64,000 nt of DNA. It comes from Diphasiastrum complanatum (Eukaryota > Streptophyta > Lycopodiopsida > Lycopodiales > Lycopodiaceae). The translations under genes and the position numbers were made by a program. Shown one piece after another: positions 42,432-54,610 of this stretch. The stretch is from the NCBI GenBank assembly GCA_029204225.1, contig CM055101.1:43300927-43364926 (forward strand). The letters are read 5' to 3'. Below the pieces are notes generated by a model. That model did not search any database, was not told the origin of the DNA, and worked only from the letters and a program-made list of their open reading frames with translations. How positions within the stretch are numbered: the first letter of the stretch is position 1; every line of letters starts with the position of its first letter.

Positions 42432-42689
42432 GTGGTAATTCCACCACCACCTACACTCGATGCTGCACAGGCTGACTCCAGCCATGATAAGGGCAAACAA
42501 GTAGTGGGGGCCACCAGTCCAGATCATGACTCAAGTGTGCAGGATCAAGGGCACCAAGACACAATGGGAGCCGATTCTCAAGGGCAAGACATGACACAAC
42601 AAGCAGATCCAAGCCATGCACAAGCTTCCTCATCCAAGGCTCGAAATCAATCTCCGCCAGCCGCACATTTTGAAAGCCAACAACGGTAG
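42432..42689 (+). CDS. unrecognised Gln/Ser/Asp-rich open frame
   Basis: An 85-codon frame rich in Gln, Ser, Asp and Ala (SHDKGKQ, QGHQDTMGADSQGQD, HAQASSSKARNQ) with few AT-rich codons compared with its surroundings. The composition resembles the disordered N-terminal part of a plant retroelement gag, and the neighbourhood is all retroelement debris. No domain is recognised and the start is uncertain. It is most likely a fossil gag piece, not a host gene. Confidence 0.3.
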   Translation: MVIPPPPTLDAAQADSSHDKGKQVVGATSPDHDSSVQDQGHQDTMGADSQGQDMTQQADPSHAQASSSKARNQSPPAAHFESQQR

Positions 42690-42979
42690 AGGATATGATC
42701 AACACCTACCTGACACAATTTCCACACGAAAGCTCACGGGACGACTGGAATTTATCGGTCACATTCTAACTCTAGGCACTCAACCAGAATGGAGAAAAAG
42801 ACTGTTCGAACTGATGGGGCCAGCAAGTTAGATAGGATGAACAAGAACAAAAGGAGAGCAGGAATATTGTGAAACAGCTCTCCCATTCTAATCGGCTGTT
42901 GGGTGCAAAAACAGTCTAATAGAGAGCTTATGCTCGATATAATCACAACTTTAAGTGTTTTGATTGCCCAACAGGATCT

Positions 42980-45575
42980 TAAAAATTATTTCATACTCTG
43001 AAACAAGAGTACAATCCACCGAAGAGATTAGAGATGGTTTTGTATGTGGTACTACTGAAATCAGATTCAACGTGAAGTATAGTTTTGAAATAAATGGAAG
43101 AGCAATATGATATCGCGAGTTCCTCAGGCGTCAAATACAGCCATCGCCTAATCGTAGACGTTCGTGTTCTGATCAGAGTGAGTAAACAAGCGTGATCAAA
43201 CAACAATGAAAGTGCATTCAATCACAACAAGCGTTTATCTACATTGTACACAGATAAAAATATGTTGCTGCTATATTACACTGAAGCACAATACAAATAG
43301 CAATTACAACCAAAATTGACGGCATAATTGGGAGGCTCAAATAATGCGTCTCATGGACGGAGCAACCCGTAATCTGTGCTTGAATGATCTATTTATAGAT
43401 TTCATTTGTGTATTAATTACATTGAATGCTTGTCACCTAATTAGAAAAGCCATTGTACTTGGAAGTATATGGCTTTTGTGACAACTGTACATAGCATTTA
43501 TGGTCAATAATTCAGCATCGTTGATGCAGACGAGGACGTCGCTGGAAAGTTCCTTGTTTATTTTAGACGACCTTCGGATTTTTTTTTTCTCTTCGCATTT
43601 TTTGCAAAAGGCCGGAGGTGTCCTCAAAGACGATGATGTCTTTAGAACAAATTAACTCATGAAAATAGATGACATTCGGGAATTTTCTCTCTCTTCGTAT
43701 TTTTCGCAAAAATCGAAGGTTTGTTAAAAACAGTTAAACTTTTGAACTATGCAAGTTGTCGCATTTCGAAAAAATGTGAAAAAGCCGAAGTTGTTGAGAA
43801 CATAGTGTATTTATGCAGACTGTCAAAAAAGTAATGTGTTTTTGTAGACTTGTTCTAAATGCAAGTTTTGTGGAAGCCCTTGAAGATGGCCAAGTCTTCA
43901 ATGACTTCAAGTTATTAAACTTAACATCTGAACTTGAATTCATGGTAGGATTGGTTACCCTTTGTTGGAGATCAACCGTTGTAGACATTTTTCAGATAAA
44001 TTGGCTATCTAAATTTGTGATTCCTGCAGGTATCAGATGAGCAGAAGTAGAACCAAAGTTGGTTTCACATAACCCTAGGTCAATGATCAATAAACATGTA
44101 GGAATCATCATGAAATAGAAATTAGTCATTCACCAAGGAGACAACTGTGGGTTTAATTTCCAACAGTCCCCCTTAGGTCACGGTTGGTGCCTTGGTATCT
44201 TTGTCAGGTTCAACATGTTGAAGAATTTTTTATGCTTGATCCTAAGAAGCGCTTTGGTGAAGATGTCTGCGACCATTTATGTTGTGGAGCAGTATTGAAG
44301 GATCATTTGCCCTGAGAAAACTTTCTCTCGAATGAAATGATACTAGATTTCTATGTGCTTGGATTTGTCATGAAATCTGGGATTCAGTGACAGTGAAATA
44401 TAGCTCAAGTTGTCACACAGAATGGTGGTAGCATTAAACTGAGTGTGATGTATGTCATGAAGTAATAACCTGATCCATACAACTTCTTTTGAAGCTTGAC
44501 ATGCTGCGATGTACTCTGCCACTATCGAAGAAAGTGCAATTGATTTATGCTTCCTTGAGTTCCACAAAATCGGTCCTCCTGCCAGATAAAAACAAAATCC
44601 GGAGGTAGATTTTCTCATAGAGACTGTTCCTCCCCAATCTGAGTTAGATTAGCCTCATAGGATGAGTGGGTCGATAGCATTTCCATCGTAACATAAGATG
44701 TGATCTAAACTTTCCTGAATATATCTCATTACTCTCTTTAATGCTTTCCAATTAGAGATCCTAGGATTAGACATGAATTGACTTAATGTGCTAATAGTGT
44801 ATGCTAAATATGGTCTAGTACACAACATTGCATACATTAGAGATCCGATTAGTGAATGATAAGGGTACTTTGCTAAGTCGAGTACTTCACTATAAGTCTC
44901 GGCACAAGAAAGTTAAGTCAATACTATACTTGGATCCATTGGGGTATCAAATGGTTTGCAATTAGACATATGAAACTTTTCTAAAATGCCTTTCAGATAT
45001 GCCTGCTAGCTAAAATAGATCTTCTTCTGAAGTATATTTCTAGTAATGTGAATTCTTAGCAAAGAATGAACAACTCCTAAATCAGCCATGTCAAATTCCT
45101 TTGACAGATCACTCATAGTGTGTAGTAGAGAAGTGTCATTAGACATAATAATTGCATCATCTACGTAAAGAGCTATGTGAACTGAATTGGTGCCTATATG
45201 CTTTGAATAACAGTCAGCTGAATTGTTTGCAAATTCCAAATGAATGAGAAAAGAGTTGATTCTATCGAACCATGCTCTTGCGGCCTGTTTCAGACCGTAG
45301 ATTGCTAAATTGTGCAGCATGCACACTTTGTGCTCTTGGTCTTTGACTTCGAATCCTTCCGGTTGGAAGGTGTACAGCTCCTCTTTGACATTGCTGTTGA
45401 GAAATGTTGTCTTGACATCCATTTGGTGCATTTTGAGGTCTTCCGTGGCTACTAATGCAATCAGAGTCCTGATTGACTGTATCTTGATGACAAGACTGAA
45501 AATTTCTTGATAATCCACTCTTTGGACTTGAGTGAATTCTTTAGCCACCAGCCATGCTTTCCATTTTGCAATCAA
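42980..45575 (-). mobile_element. Ty1/copia 3' fragment (reverse transcriptase to 3' LTR)
   Basis: On the minus strand a reverse transcriptase (45575-45006, with QMDVKTTFLN, YGLKQAARAWFDR and LYVDDAI) leads to RNase H (about 44837-44343), then a polypurine tract at 44164-44175 (complement of CCCCCTTAGG), then an LTR start (TGTTGGAAATT on the minus strand, ending at 44163). A TATA-like CTATAAATAG on the minus strand near 43388-43400 fits the LTR promoter. The far LTR end is estimated at about 42980. The 5' part is missing: at 45575/45576 the sequence switches abruptly to a plus-strand copia fragment. Several breaks. Confidence 0.8.
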
Positions 45576-45931
45576 TTAATGGACAATGGACGAGATGTAC
45601 ATTTCAAGAATGGAGTGTGTTCCATCTTGAAAAATAATAAGTGCATAGCTAGTGGCATTAAGCAAGGAAGGCTTTTCAAGTTGGATGCTAATGTGGCTAT
45701 TGAAAGTGTGAATATGGTTAGGGAGGAGTTGACTCAAGTGGAGCTTTGGCACAAAAGATTGGGACATCCTAATCTTCAATCAATGGAATCCATGGCATCA
45801 AAGGAGCTAGCTCTCGGCCTACCAAAAGCTTTCAAGAAGTGTGACAAAGTGTGGCCTTGCAAAGTCACACAAGACTTCCTACAAGAAATCTTTAACAAGA
45901 TCTACCTCACCTTTAGATCTTATCCACTTGG

Positions 45932-46522
45932 TGTTGGCTGATCCTGACGAATCCCCAAGATACTCGGACAGAGCACTCAAGAGCACCTCTCACGAGACGA
46001 ATGAAGACTGAGAGCTGAGCATGGGAGTCGTAGTTAGTAATAACAAGCAATAATTGTGTAAGCCTCATGGTGAATCCTGGAAGATGGAATGACCATGTAG
46101 GAACTAGTATTTCTAAGCAAATGTAATAAATGCAAGTAGACCCCTCTTAAAGAAAGTAGAGTGAGCCACCTTTTGATGGTGACCTCTAGTGGAGAGCAAT
46201 ATTCCACTTGTGATTTGTGAAATGTGGAAATTCCACTAGGATGCCACCTAAGGAGCTCTCTTGCTTATTTAAGAGACTCCCCTCTTTGTGAAGAGGAGCT
46301 TTTTGTATTGTATCTACTCCATGATTAATAAGAAGATTTCCCATGAGTTTGATGCTACACTAAGCTCCTTGATCATGATGGTTTTCTTAAGTGATGCCCC
46401 TATGATCATGCTCTTCCATTCATATTGTGTGTGGTTGTGGATTTAGAGTGGATTAGTTTTCTTGCTTTCCTAGTTGTGGATTAGATTTCATGTTTTCTTG
46501 TGGATTAATGTAGGAGCCAACA
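45932..46522 (+). mobile_element. LTR-like insertion in copia pol
   Basis: The 591 bp segment starts TGTTGGCT and ends with the exact inverse AGCCAACA, the usual short inverted ends of an LTR. A TATA-like CTTATTTAAG (about 46263) is followed by a leader-like stretch and AATAAGAAGA (about 46328), in the order of U3, R and U5. No second copy, primer site or clear 5 bp duplication was found, so it may be a solo LTR or a piece of one. Confidence 0.55.
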
Positions 46523-46603
46523 ATCAAGTAAACTAAATAGGCTAGAAATGTGGCAAAAATCTTGCATATTCTCTAACATTCTAGTTCTTGATGTTCTTAG
46601 GAT

Positions 46604-46645
46604 GTCCAAGAATCAAAAGGCTGGTTAGTTTCTTGATTCTTGGAC
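46604..46645. repeat. 13 bp inverted repeat, small hairpin
   Basis: GTCCAAGAATCAA (46604-46616) and TTGATTCTTGGAC (46633-46645) are exact reverse complements with a 16 base loop. Weaker pairing continues outside (TTAG and CTAA). A structured RNA or small-transposon arm is possible. Confidence 0.7.
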
Positions 46646-46765
46646 TTCTAACATGCTGTAGATTAGTTTTTATTGCTTGTTTTGTCAATTTATGCAAGTA
46701 AAGTAGTGTAGGATCTGATTTTAGTTCATTTTGTAACGATCCGTTTTAGCATTCTATTTTTAAGT

Positions 46766-47198
46766 GCCATAATAATGCCCAATCTTGTTTCAAGAAGACA
46801 TTAGAGGAGTTTTGAGTTCCAAAAAGACCCTTTAAGAATTCGTGCAAGATGCCTTTTTTATTATTAAAATATTATAACACTAATACTTTTGACTTGCCAT
46901 AACTTTTTAATTGTAGCTCAGAAGTATGCATGTAACATATCATTGGAAAGCCCTTGTCAAGCACTTTCTAATACACCAAACTTCGCTAAATTCAAACTTA
47001 CCACTAAAAAGTTATGCCATTTTTAGTATGGAATCAAAATGTGGACTCAAAAAGTTACGTTACGTAGATTTCAAATTTGGGTGTTTTGATTGGTCCATGT
47101 GTAAGAAAAATTTGTGAAAAAACATAAAAAGAATCTTTACAAAGGGTCTTTTTGGGATTTAGAACTCCTCTAATGGCTGTTTTTGGGCATTCTTGGTG
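46766..47198. mobile_element. fold-back/MITE-like element
   Basis: Long imperfect inverted arms lie at about 46766-46847 and 47130-47198. Outer words AATGCCCAA and TTGGGCATT, middle words CATTAGAGGAGTT and AACTCCTCTAATG, and inner words CCAAAAAGACCCTTT and AAAGGGTCTTTTTGG all pair. The AT-rich centre of about 280 bp contains no coding region. It lies inside the interrupted copia pol. A target duplication was not resolved. Confidence 0.7.
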
Positions 47199-49287
47199 TG
47201 CTTGCATGGTAGAATGATTGCAAGTGATTTCAAGAGTTCAAGAGTGTTTGAAATCTGAGTATCCGTGACAGGTTGAACCATACTACAACTTCGAGAATCT
47301 GCTGCCTGATCTGGGCATTGAACCAAATAGAAATGACCAAGAACATGCCTAGCTAACAACCAAAATGGAGGTAGCATAAGCTAGAACTAGTAGACAGACA
47401 GAGAACCAGTCAACATTCAGATGTACATACTTTTTCTCATGAAAGTAATGGAGGAGCTTTAATGTATGTGATTTTTATTGATGATTGTACTAGATACACT
47501 TGGATTGAATTATTGCCTAAGAAAAGCCTTGTATATGAAGCTTTTGTAAAGTTTAAGTCTCTAGTGGAAAAGCAACTTAGTTCTTGCATTAAAGTTCTAA
47601 GATGTGATAATGGAGGAGAGTATATCTCCAACAAGATGAGAGACTTTTGTGAGATCAATGGCATTAAGAGAGAACTCACTTATCCTTACACCCCCCAACA
47701 AAATGGGTGGCCGAGAGGAAAAATAAGAGTCTTTGTGAATGTGCAAAGTCTTTAAGACTTGATGCATCTCTACCCATCACTTTTTGGGGGGAGGCCATAA
47801 CTTGTGCTAATTACTTATGTAATAGGCTTCCTAGTAGTGCTATTGGTGGGATCTCACCATTTCAAGCTTTGTTTGGCAATAAGCCCAATGTAAAAGATTT
47901 TAAAGTGTTTGGATGTATATGTTATGTACAAGAAGGAAAGAAGATGCAATTTCCTTCAAAGGAATATTTGTAGGCTATAGTGAAAATAGCAAAGAATATA
48001 GGATATTTGATCCTATTTCAAAGAAAGTAAAAGCTAGCAAGGATGTCTTGTTTGATGAATCTCAAAGTTACAAGTTGTCTCCAAATTCATCTAATCTCTT
48101 AGGTGATGAAGATCTTGCAACACCCGAGGAGGAGCCTCTTGAAAGTGATCTTTTGGAAGATCAAAATCATGTGCCAAAGGAGCCTAGAAGATCCACAAGG
48201 AGCAAGGCCGAGCCTTCAAGGCTCACATACTTTGAGAAAGGAAAGCAAAGGGAAGACACATCTCCTTCTACCTCTTACTCTTTTCTAACCACAATGCTTG
48301 AAGAGCCATCATGTTATGAAGATGCAAGTAGATCACAAGTTTGGAGAGATGCAATGCAAGTAGAGTTTGATGCTTTGACAGATAATCAAACTTGGAATCT
48401 TGCACACCTTCCATATGGAGTCACTTGCATGTAAGTGGATCTATAGATTAAAGTACAATTAAGATGGCTCTATAAGTAAGTACAAAGCTAGATTGGTTGC
48501 TAAGGGGTTTCTTCAAACTAAAGGCATAGATTATGAAGAAACATTTGCTCTTGTAGCAAAACTTGTAACCATTAGATTGATCACTTGTATTGCTACTTTA
48601 TTCAGGTGGAATCTCTATCAAATGGATATGACAAATGCTTTTTTGAATGGCTACTTGGAGGAGGAAATATACATGTTGCAACCCGAGGGCTTTATCAAGG
48701 ATGGTGAGGAGGACAAGGTTTGCCACTTAAGGAAGAGCCTATATGGCTTGAAGAAAGCACCTAGAGCTTGGTACTCTAGGTTGCATGATTTTCTCTACTC
48801 TATTGGCTTTGTGATTAGCTCTTATGAGCCTTCTTTGTACATCAAATGTAATGATGGAAAGATCATCATTTTAGTACTTTATGTTGATGATATCATATTG
48901 ACAGGAAATGATGGTGAAGGCATAAGAAATGTTAAAGTTTTCTTGTCTTGTGAATTCAAGATGGTAGATCTAGGACTTCTTAAGTTCATACTTGGAATAG
49001 AAGTTACTAGAGGTAGTGATTTTACTTTTATAAGTCAATCAAAGTATGCTACCTCCATTCTTGAGAGGTTTGGCCTGAAAGATTGTAAAGGGATTGACAC
49101 CCCTATGGAGCAAACTTGTAAAGTTACTAATGATTGTGATGAAGCATCCTTTGAGGACATCACACTCTTTAGGAAGCTAATAGGCTCCTTAATCTATTTG
49201 ACAATCACTAGACTAGATTTGAGTTATAGTGTAAGCAAGATTGGTTTTAGCTTGATCTACACTAGTGTGAAATTGACCTTTGAGTAG

Positions 49288-49954
49288 AATCTTGAAAATG
49301 GTCAAATTGGTCAAACTTTTTGTAAATAGATTCGACTTCCATGTGAATGAGTTATTACTCACACATGTCAAGATACCATTCACACGTGTGGATAAGCTTC
49401 TAGAAGATAAGATAAGAGGATTCCATTAGATCCTATTCTATAGGGAATATTCCTATAAATGTGGAAGACTAGCTTTTTTGTTTTCTAGCCAAAGAGAATA
49501 GTCAACTTCGAGAAATGAGCACATATGGCTCCCATTGGTGGATCTGGATGACTAGGCACACATGTGAAGGCCTTCTAGACAGTACACAGCTCGTGGATGT
49601 ACTTGATCTATGAAGAGATCAACCAAATCAATAACAAGTTGATGTGACATTGGCAAATTCTAGTTTTGTTGAGATTTCTACATTTGTCTGGAGTTTTGAT
49701 GAATGAAATGCATTTGTAAAATAATGTACTTTACTCTCTGTAAACATGCCATACAAGTACTGTCCTCCACACGTGTGAGGCCTCCCATCCATGTGTCCGA
49801 TCATTTGATCTATTGCTCTTGCTCTAACATCTAGAACTTGATAGATCTTTGGATTAAGCAATCAATAACTCTTAATGATTGATAGTACAATCAATATTTG
49901 TCTTTTTTCTCTGAAAATTGACAGGATGGATGAGTAAAAAACTAAGTAAACTAT
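49288..49954. other. gene-free stretch, possible LTR debris
   Basis: CACACGTGTGG-type E-box words recur at about 49352-49392 and 49776, and a TATA-like CCTATAAATG lies at about 49451, reminiscent of an LTR promoter. No repeat partner was found. Confidence 0.3.
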
Positions 49955-50320
49955 CGCTTAATTTTTTGCTATAGCCAAGTACATTGCTCTTTCCACAAGA
50001 GCTAGAAATTGTTTGGTTTCACCTACTACAAGATCTTAGTTATGATCTCAAAAGCCAAGAAAATTCTAGTGGTGTGACAAGCTAACCAACAACAAAATAG
50101 CTCAAAACCTTTGTTATTCAAGGACAAAGCACATTCTGATTCCCTTATCATTCATTCAAAGACACAACACATTCTAATTCATTTTCATTATGTCAAGGAC
50201 TCCGTGGAGGATGTTTTGGTTGTAGATTTACATATTTTTAAAACAAATAATTTCACAACATTGACATGCTTTGGTTATTCAAACATTCACAAATTATTCA
50301 TCGTGTTATGTGAAGAATTT
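49955..50320 (+). mobile_element. Ty1/copia RNase H fragment
   Basis: The plus strand shows copia RNase H remnants (AKYIALSTRARN-like near 49970; SKTQHILIHFHYVKDSVED near 50155-50215). It is the inverted relative of 35499-35830 and shares the TTCACAAATTATTCATCGTG phrase after the coding part. Decayed. Confidence 0.7.
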
Positions 50321-50399
50321 CAGATCATTAAGATCCAAAATATCCCTTTGATCTTTGGTTAGAAAGACAAGCAAATCACCAATCTTGCCAATGTAGAAA

Positions 50400-51546
50400 A
50401 ACCAACATCTACATGATGAATGAGATGCAAACTCTAATAGATCTTGATCAAACATCAATCAAAACATAAAATAATATTGCCGTCCATACAAAAAAGGCAA
50501 GCTATTGTATTACTACACACATGTGGATCTGAAAATAGCAATTAATGAGCATTCTACACATAGAATTACAAGATATCACAAGTATAGTGCACCAATGGAT
50601 AGTAGAACCCAAGAGAACCATGTATAAGCATGAATGAGATAAGAGAGAGAGAATGTCCTCTCTTCCCACGAGTTACATCCTTTTATAGCAAGTCCAAACC
50701 TTAATTCAAACTTTGGTTTCCCTCCATAATGAAAACCATACTATTTTCATGACTAGCCTATCTACTACTCCAATTGAATAGGCTCCAAAACTCATGTATA
50801 GTTTCCCACACTTTTCAAAAGTGTTTATTTAAATGCTTTTAGAATAATATAACTTTGAAAAGCCAACTCTAATTCTAATATGAAAAGTGGCCTCAATTGT
50901 GTACTTGAAAATTTATCAAACTATGACCAATCTTGACTAAACTAGTTAAAATTTTTCACACTCCCTCTTCAACTAGTTTTAGGCTAACCATAGAACTTTG
51001 ATCCAACTTTAGAATGATCTCCATCCTAAGTATAGACCTCTTTTCCAATGTTCTAAAGTAGCTTCCACAATTGATATAGAGAATAGTGTCCACTTTGGAT
51101 GCTTCACTATTTCTTACATCAGTTTTACATGTCAAGATGTGAATAGAACATGAAGATTCAAATAGAATGTAAATGAGATGATTCCTCCATGCTAAAAACT
51201 TTGAACTCTTTGGAAAATTACAACAACCAAACAATAAATGTGAGTGATAACCATTTGCTTGCTTGTATCCTCCTTCTTTGTCCTTTCTTGATATGTCTCC
51301 ACCATAGAACTCCATGAATGAGTCTCCATCTCCATCTTGCCACAAGATGCCATCATCACTTGATGACTTGATCATGAATGAGTCATATAATGAACCTCCA
51401 ATAGCTTCATTTTTATCAGCAAAACTAGCCAAGAATACTAGTACAACTCCAACATCAAAATGATGCTCACCAATGTAGCTAGTTTTACCATATCTTGACA
51501 ATTTACACACATCCACATGAAATTGCTCAAACATGAGATGGAACAA
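50400..51546 (-). mobile_element. 3' end of an LTR element with an unrecognised ORF
   Basis: On the minus strand a 196-codon open frame (51546-50956) ends in LVEEGV, and its last codons overlap a purine tract (GAAGAGGGAG). This is followed at once by TGTGAAAAATT, the layout of a copia polypurine tract and LTR start. A TATA-like TATAAAAGG on the minus strand near 50690 supports an LTR running left to about 50400. The frame (MFHLMFEQFHVDVCKLSRYG at its start) shows no reverse transcriptase, RNase H or other domain I recognise. It may be a divergent element end or an extra gene carried by the element. The left limit is approximate. Confidence 0.4.
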
Positions 51547-51981
51547 CTAAACTAAACTTTAACAGCACTCCTTGATGCTCCTTTGACCTTACTTGAGTCT
51601 TCCATAACCTGCAAAAACAGATCCACAACATCTTTGCCAATTGACTCTTCTTTGATGCTCTTGACTATAGCTCCAAATTGCCACCTGAAATGCTAACGGA
51701 AGTCGGTCTATACCACAATTACAGCTCAAGCTACATTGGATATGGAGTAAAAAATAAGGCCGTTCATGATCACAGGCACTTTCAATGGCAATCGGTAAGG
51801 CAAGTTTCAAATGGTCAACAAGCAATTTTTAGATAGCCTACGGAACTTTGAAATGGACAAGAACCATTTCACTATAAAAAACCATACTTCTACTTATCAG
51901 CCCTCACCAAATATGTTAAAGTAGCAAGAAGATACTATAGACGATAAACTCCCTTTTGGATGCAGCAAATAGTTAAACCGT
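51547..51981. other. gene-free spacer before duplicated block copy 1
   Basis: No coding region is supported. The similarity with copy 2 begins abruptly at 51982. Confidence 0.4.
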
Positions 51982-52234
51982 CTCCTCTCCTCAATTGGGC
52001 TATGGAGTCAACTTGTGAGCAAGAGTCTAACAATGGTTTAGAGTAGAACAACACTACATTCACTTGCTCAGAGGTTCAGCAAGAACTTAACAAGTGTTTG
52101 TGGCTAGTATGGCTGATTGACAAGGAAACATTTACTAGTGACAACACTCACATTCAAAGGCTTCATAGCTTGACGAGTGCTTAGGCAGCAAGACAGTTCT
52201 CCTTGTGATCATAATCTTCCAAGAGAAGGAAATG

Positions 52235-52320
52235 CTTCTTGGTTTCCAAGGGGAGGCTCGAACCTGGGACCAAAGAAACTTTGGATGCCAAGCCAACCAA
52301 CTGAGCCAACCCCGTTGGGT
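52235..52320 (-). mobile_element. ultra-short tRNA-derived SINE (copy 2)
   Basis: The minus-strand reading shows A box TGGCTCAGTTGG and B box GGTTCGAGCC with the same A/C/G-rich tail as at 32228-32310. A 14 bp direct repeat, AAGAGAAGGAAATG, flanks it exactly (52221-52234 and 52321-52334). The element is 86 bp. Confidence 0.88.
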
Positions 52321-52733
52321 AAGAGAAGGAAATGGAATGAGACACACCTCATCGCTTGCAAGCGATTGACAAAGCTTCAGCTCTTAGGCCTTAGGGAGTC
52401 TAAAAGAGCTTCCGTTCAAGGCTTATGAAAAACTAAAGAGAGTGCCTTCAAGAAAGATAGGCATGTTTCCAAAGACAATACCTTCCGTTACACTTCACAC
52501 TAGAAGTATAAGCCTCAAAATACAAAACACTTCCCTAATGCATTTAGGCACATTGGAGTATTCCAAATAGATTGGATAGGTCACCTACTGTTTGGTTTGG
52601 TAGCCAGACAATCTGCGGAGCAACATGGAACACCCAATAGCCATAGTCAAGGCAAAGTCATAGATCATCGGCCTCCTAAAGAACCGTCCCAAAGTGCACT
52701 TCAGATCGTGATTGGGAGGCTTTTTCGAGGTAG

Positions 52734-53644
52734 TGTTGCGTCGGCGCCTCAAAGGGCGTTGGGACTTGAGCGGTTTCCCCAACACGCGCTTAAGTCTAAC
52801 ATTCATCCATCATGCACTTACGTAAAAGCCAACTCAAAAATGTAACAAGCTTAACCATTCAGACTTAAGAAAACTGGAATCCCAACCAACCCGAAAGCCA
52901 ACTCAGAATCCGTCCCCAAAAGGTAACCAAAGGCAAAGACAAGCCACACATGAAACCCAAGGCATAGTGGTCGCCAAACTGACCAATTGGCATAGCGGCA
53001 AGCCCCATGTCGATGACAGGGACCCTTAGGCGCCAGCGACGCAAAAAGGTTGTAGTAAGGGTCCTTCCACTTGGACCAGTCCCGGAGGCGAAACCGAAAT
53101 GGTAATCATCCCCAAGGATCAACTTTATTAGATTTGGAAGAGGTTACATTCATACATAGACTGACCGGTCTCGGGGCCACCAACACGTGCTGGGCATTGT
53201 GCCTGGCTCGTGCTGGTAGAGGGAGCTGAGACCTGGCGACTGGATTCCTGGCGCTGGTTGAGCTGCCCAAGTTTCTGTCTGCCGGACTCCCCCTATAGTT
53301 CTACTGTGATTCGGCGCACCCCCTCTGGTTTGAAACATAGTGCTTTCTGGTAAAGCACGCTTTTTAGGACTTAGTTTTTATTTTGCTGATTAAGCCTGGC
53401 AGAATCAGTCTGGCTCCCGGACATGGGTCCCGGAAGCCGTCCCGGCGGCCGAATCAACCTGCTTTCCTGACTAGGCCATGACTCGAGCTCCAGAGCTAGC
53501 TCATGACTTTGTGACTACTTGACTGGCTCACCACAGGTCGGAGGCTCAGTCCTTGACGTTCTAACTTGCTCTGGGACCTTAGGGAGTGCCACCCCTTTGA
53601 GTCTTACAGGGCACGCTGGGTGCACCCGAGTCAGCTTTACAACA
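52734..53644 (-). mobile_element. solo LTR in duplicated block copy 1
   Basis: On the minus strand it starts TGTTGTAAAGCT and ends CGCAACA, 911 bp in all. GGTAG flanks both ends (52729-52733 and 53645-53649). Duplicated block copy 2 has a single GGTAG at this place (near 60400), the uninterrupted site. The LTR is related to the one at 61816-63043: shared start, shared GTGCCGAATCACA-like region near 53312, and a shared AATAAAGT polyadenylation region near 53125. A solo LTR arises by recombination between the two LTRs of a full element. Confidence 0.9.
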
Positions 53645-53649
53645 GGTAG

Positions 53650-54610
53650 ACTAGGGCATTCTTGAGCAAGGACATTCAGACTCCGTCCACAATGGTTCCT
53701 GAGGTTGTAGATCAGGGACAAGGGCCATGAACGTCGCAACCAAACTACAAAGCACCCTCTCAAATAGGGTAATTCGCAGGAAGAGGGAGAGCGAGCCACT
53801 GGTAGAAGAGGCAGAGAGCGGGAATTGGGCTGTAGAGAAGTCGCAGGTCAGGTAAGGAGGGATATGTCGCACGGCAGGGTGGAACGCGAGGCAGATCCGC
53901 AGGTAGATGGCTGTATTGAGCCGCAGACAGGGTCGTAGGCACATTCTTTATTTCATTAACACGCAAGGCAGGGATCGTGGCCAGGCAGGTATCGTGGCCA
54001 GAGAAGGGGGATGGGCCGTAGATCAGCAAGAAAGGAGGTAAGGAGCGGAGCAGGGGAGCGAGAACGTGGAGTTTGCACACATCAACAAGAAAGGAGGTCG
54101 CAGGTGGAGCGCGAGGCAGCAGGGAGAGCGACTACAGGCAGGAAACGCAGGTAAAAAGATATAGGAATGGCCGTTGACAGAGGACAAGGTAATAGAAAAG
54201 CATCCACAAGGTCAGGTTAGGAGGGATAGGTCGCAGGGCAGGCAAATGTTCAAAACCGCAGGGGAGGTAGGAGATGGCCAGCAAACCCGTTGGCAGCAGA
54301 ATCGCAGGTATGCTAGAGAGTAGCACAGCCCACACAGCGGCTGCAGGCAGAACGTAGATAGGGATGGGGAAGGAGAGTGTAGATCACAGGTCACAAATGG
54401 GACAAACGGGCTTCTGAATGAGCCACAGGCAGGGCAAAGGATCTGATGGCCGCTGATCAAAGATAAATGCACAGGTCAGGTTTGGAGTAGCCGCTCAGGA
54501 ATAGGTAAAGAAGGGTTGCAGGGCTGCAGGCAGAACCGTTGGCAGCACGGGAGCGGGTACGGTGGCAAACCCACAGACAACAGATAGCATAGATAGGCAC
54601 CACACTGAGA
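53650..54610. repeat. GCAGG-rich non-coding segment (in block copy 1)
   Basis: Short words GCAGG, GGCAG and CGCAGG recur every 10-40 bases without a fixed period. The open frames on the minus strand (Leu/Pro/Ser/Cys-rich) arise from this bias and carry no domain. The same segment is at 60409-61335. Confidence 0.7.

Larger units (their letters stand above)
45576..49287 (+). mobile_element. Ty1/copia pol fragment, interrupted by later insertions
   Basis: The plus strand carries pre-integrase (45576-45930, with LWHKRLGHPNL), integrase (47462-47973, with DDCTRYTWIE, CDNGGEYIS and TPQQNG), a linker (to about 48434) and reverse transcriptase (48493-49260, with QMDMTNAFLNGYLEEEIYML in part, YGLKKAPRAWYSR and LYVDDII). 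Between 45932 and about 47437 pol is split by unrelated sequence, including an LTR-like segment and a fold-back element. There is no RNase H or LTR at the right end, where similarity stops near 49250. The reverse-transcriptase part is long and open. The element as a whole is broken. Confidence 0.85.

Noticed and set aside
53515-54472. Leu/Pro/Cys-rich minus-strand frames in the GCAGG-rich segments (also 60373-61203)
   Set aside because: Overlapping frames arise from the GCAGG bias of non-coding repeat DNA. No domain, and they occur in both duplicated copies without sign of coding constraint.
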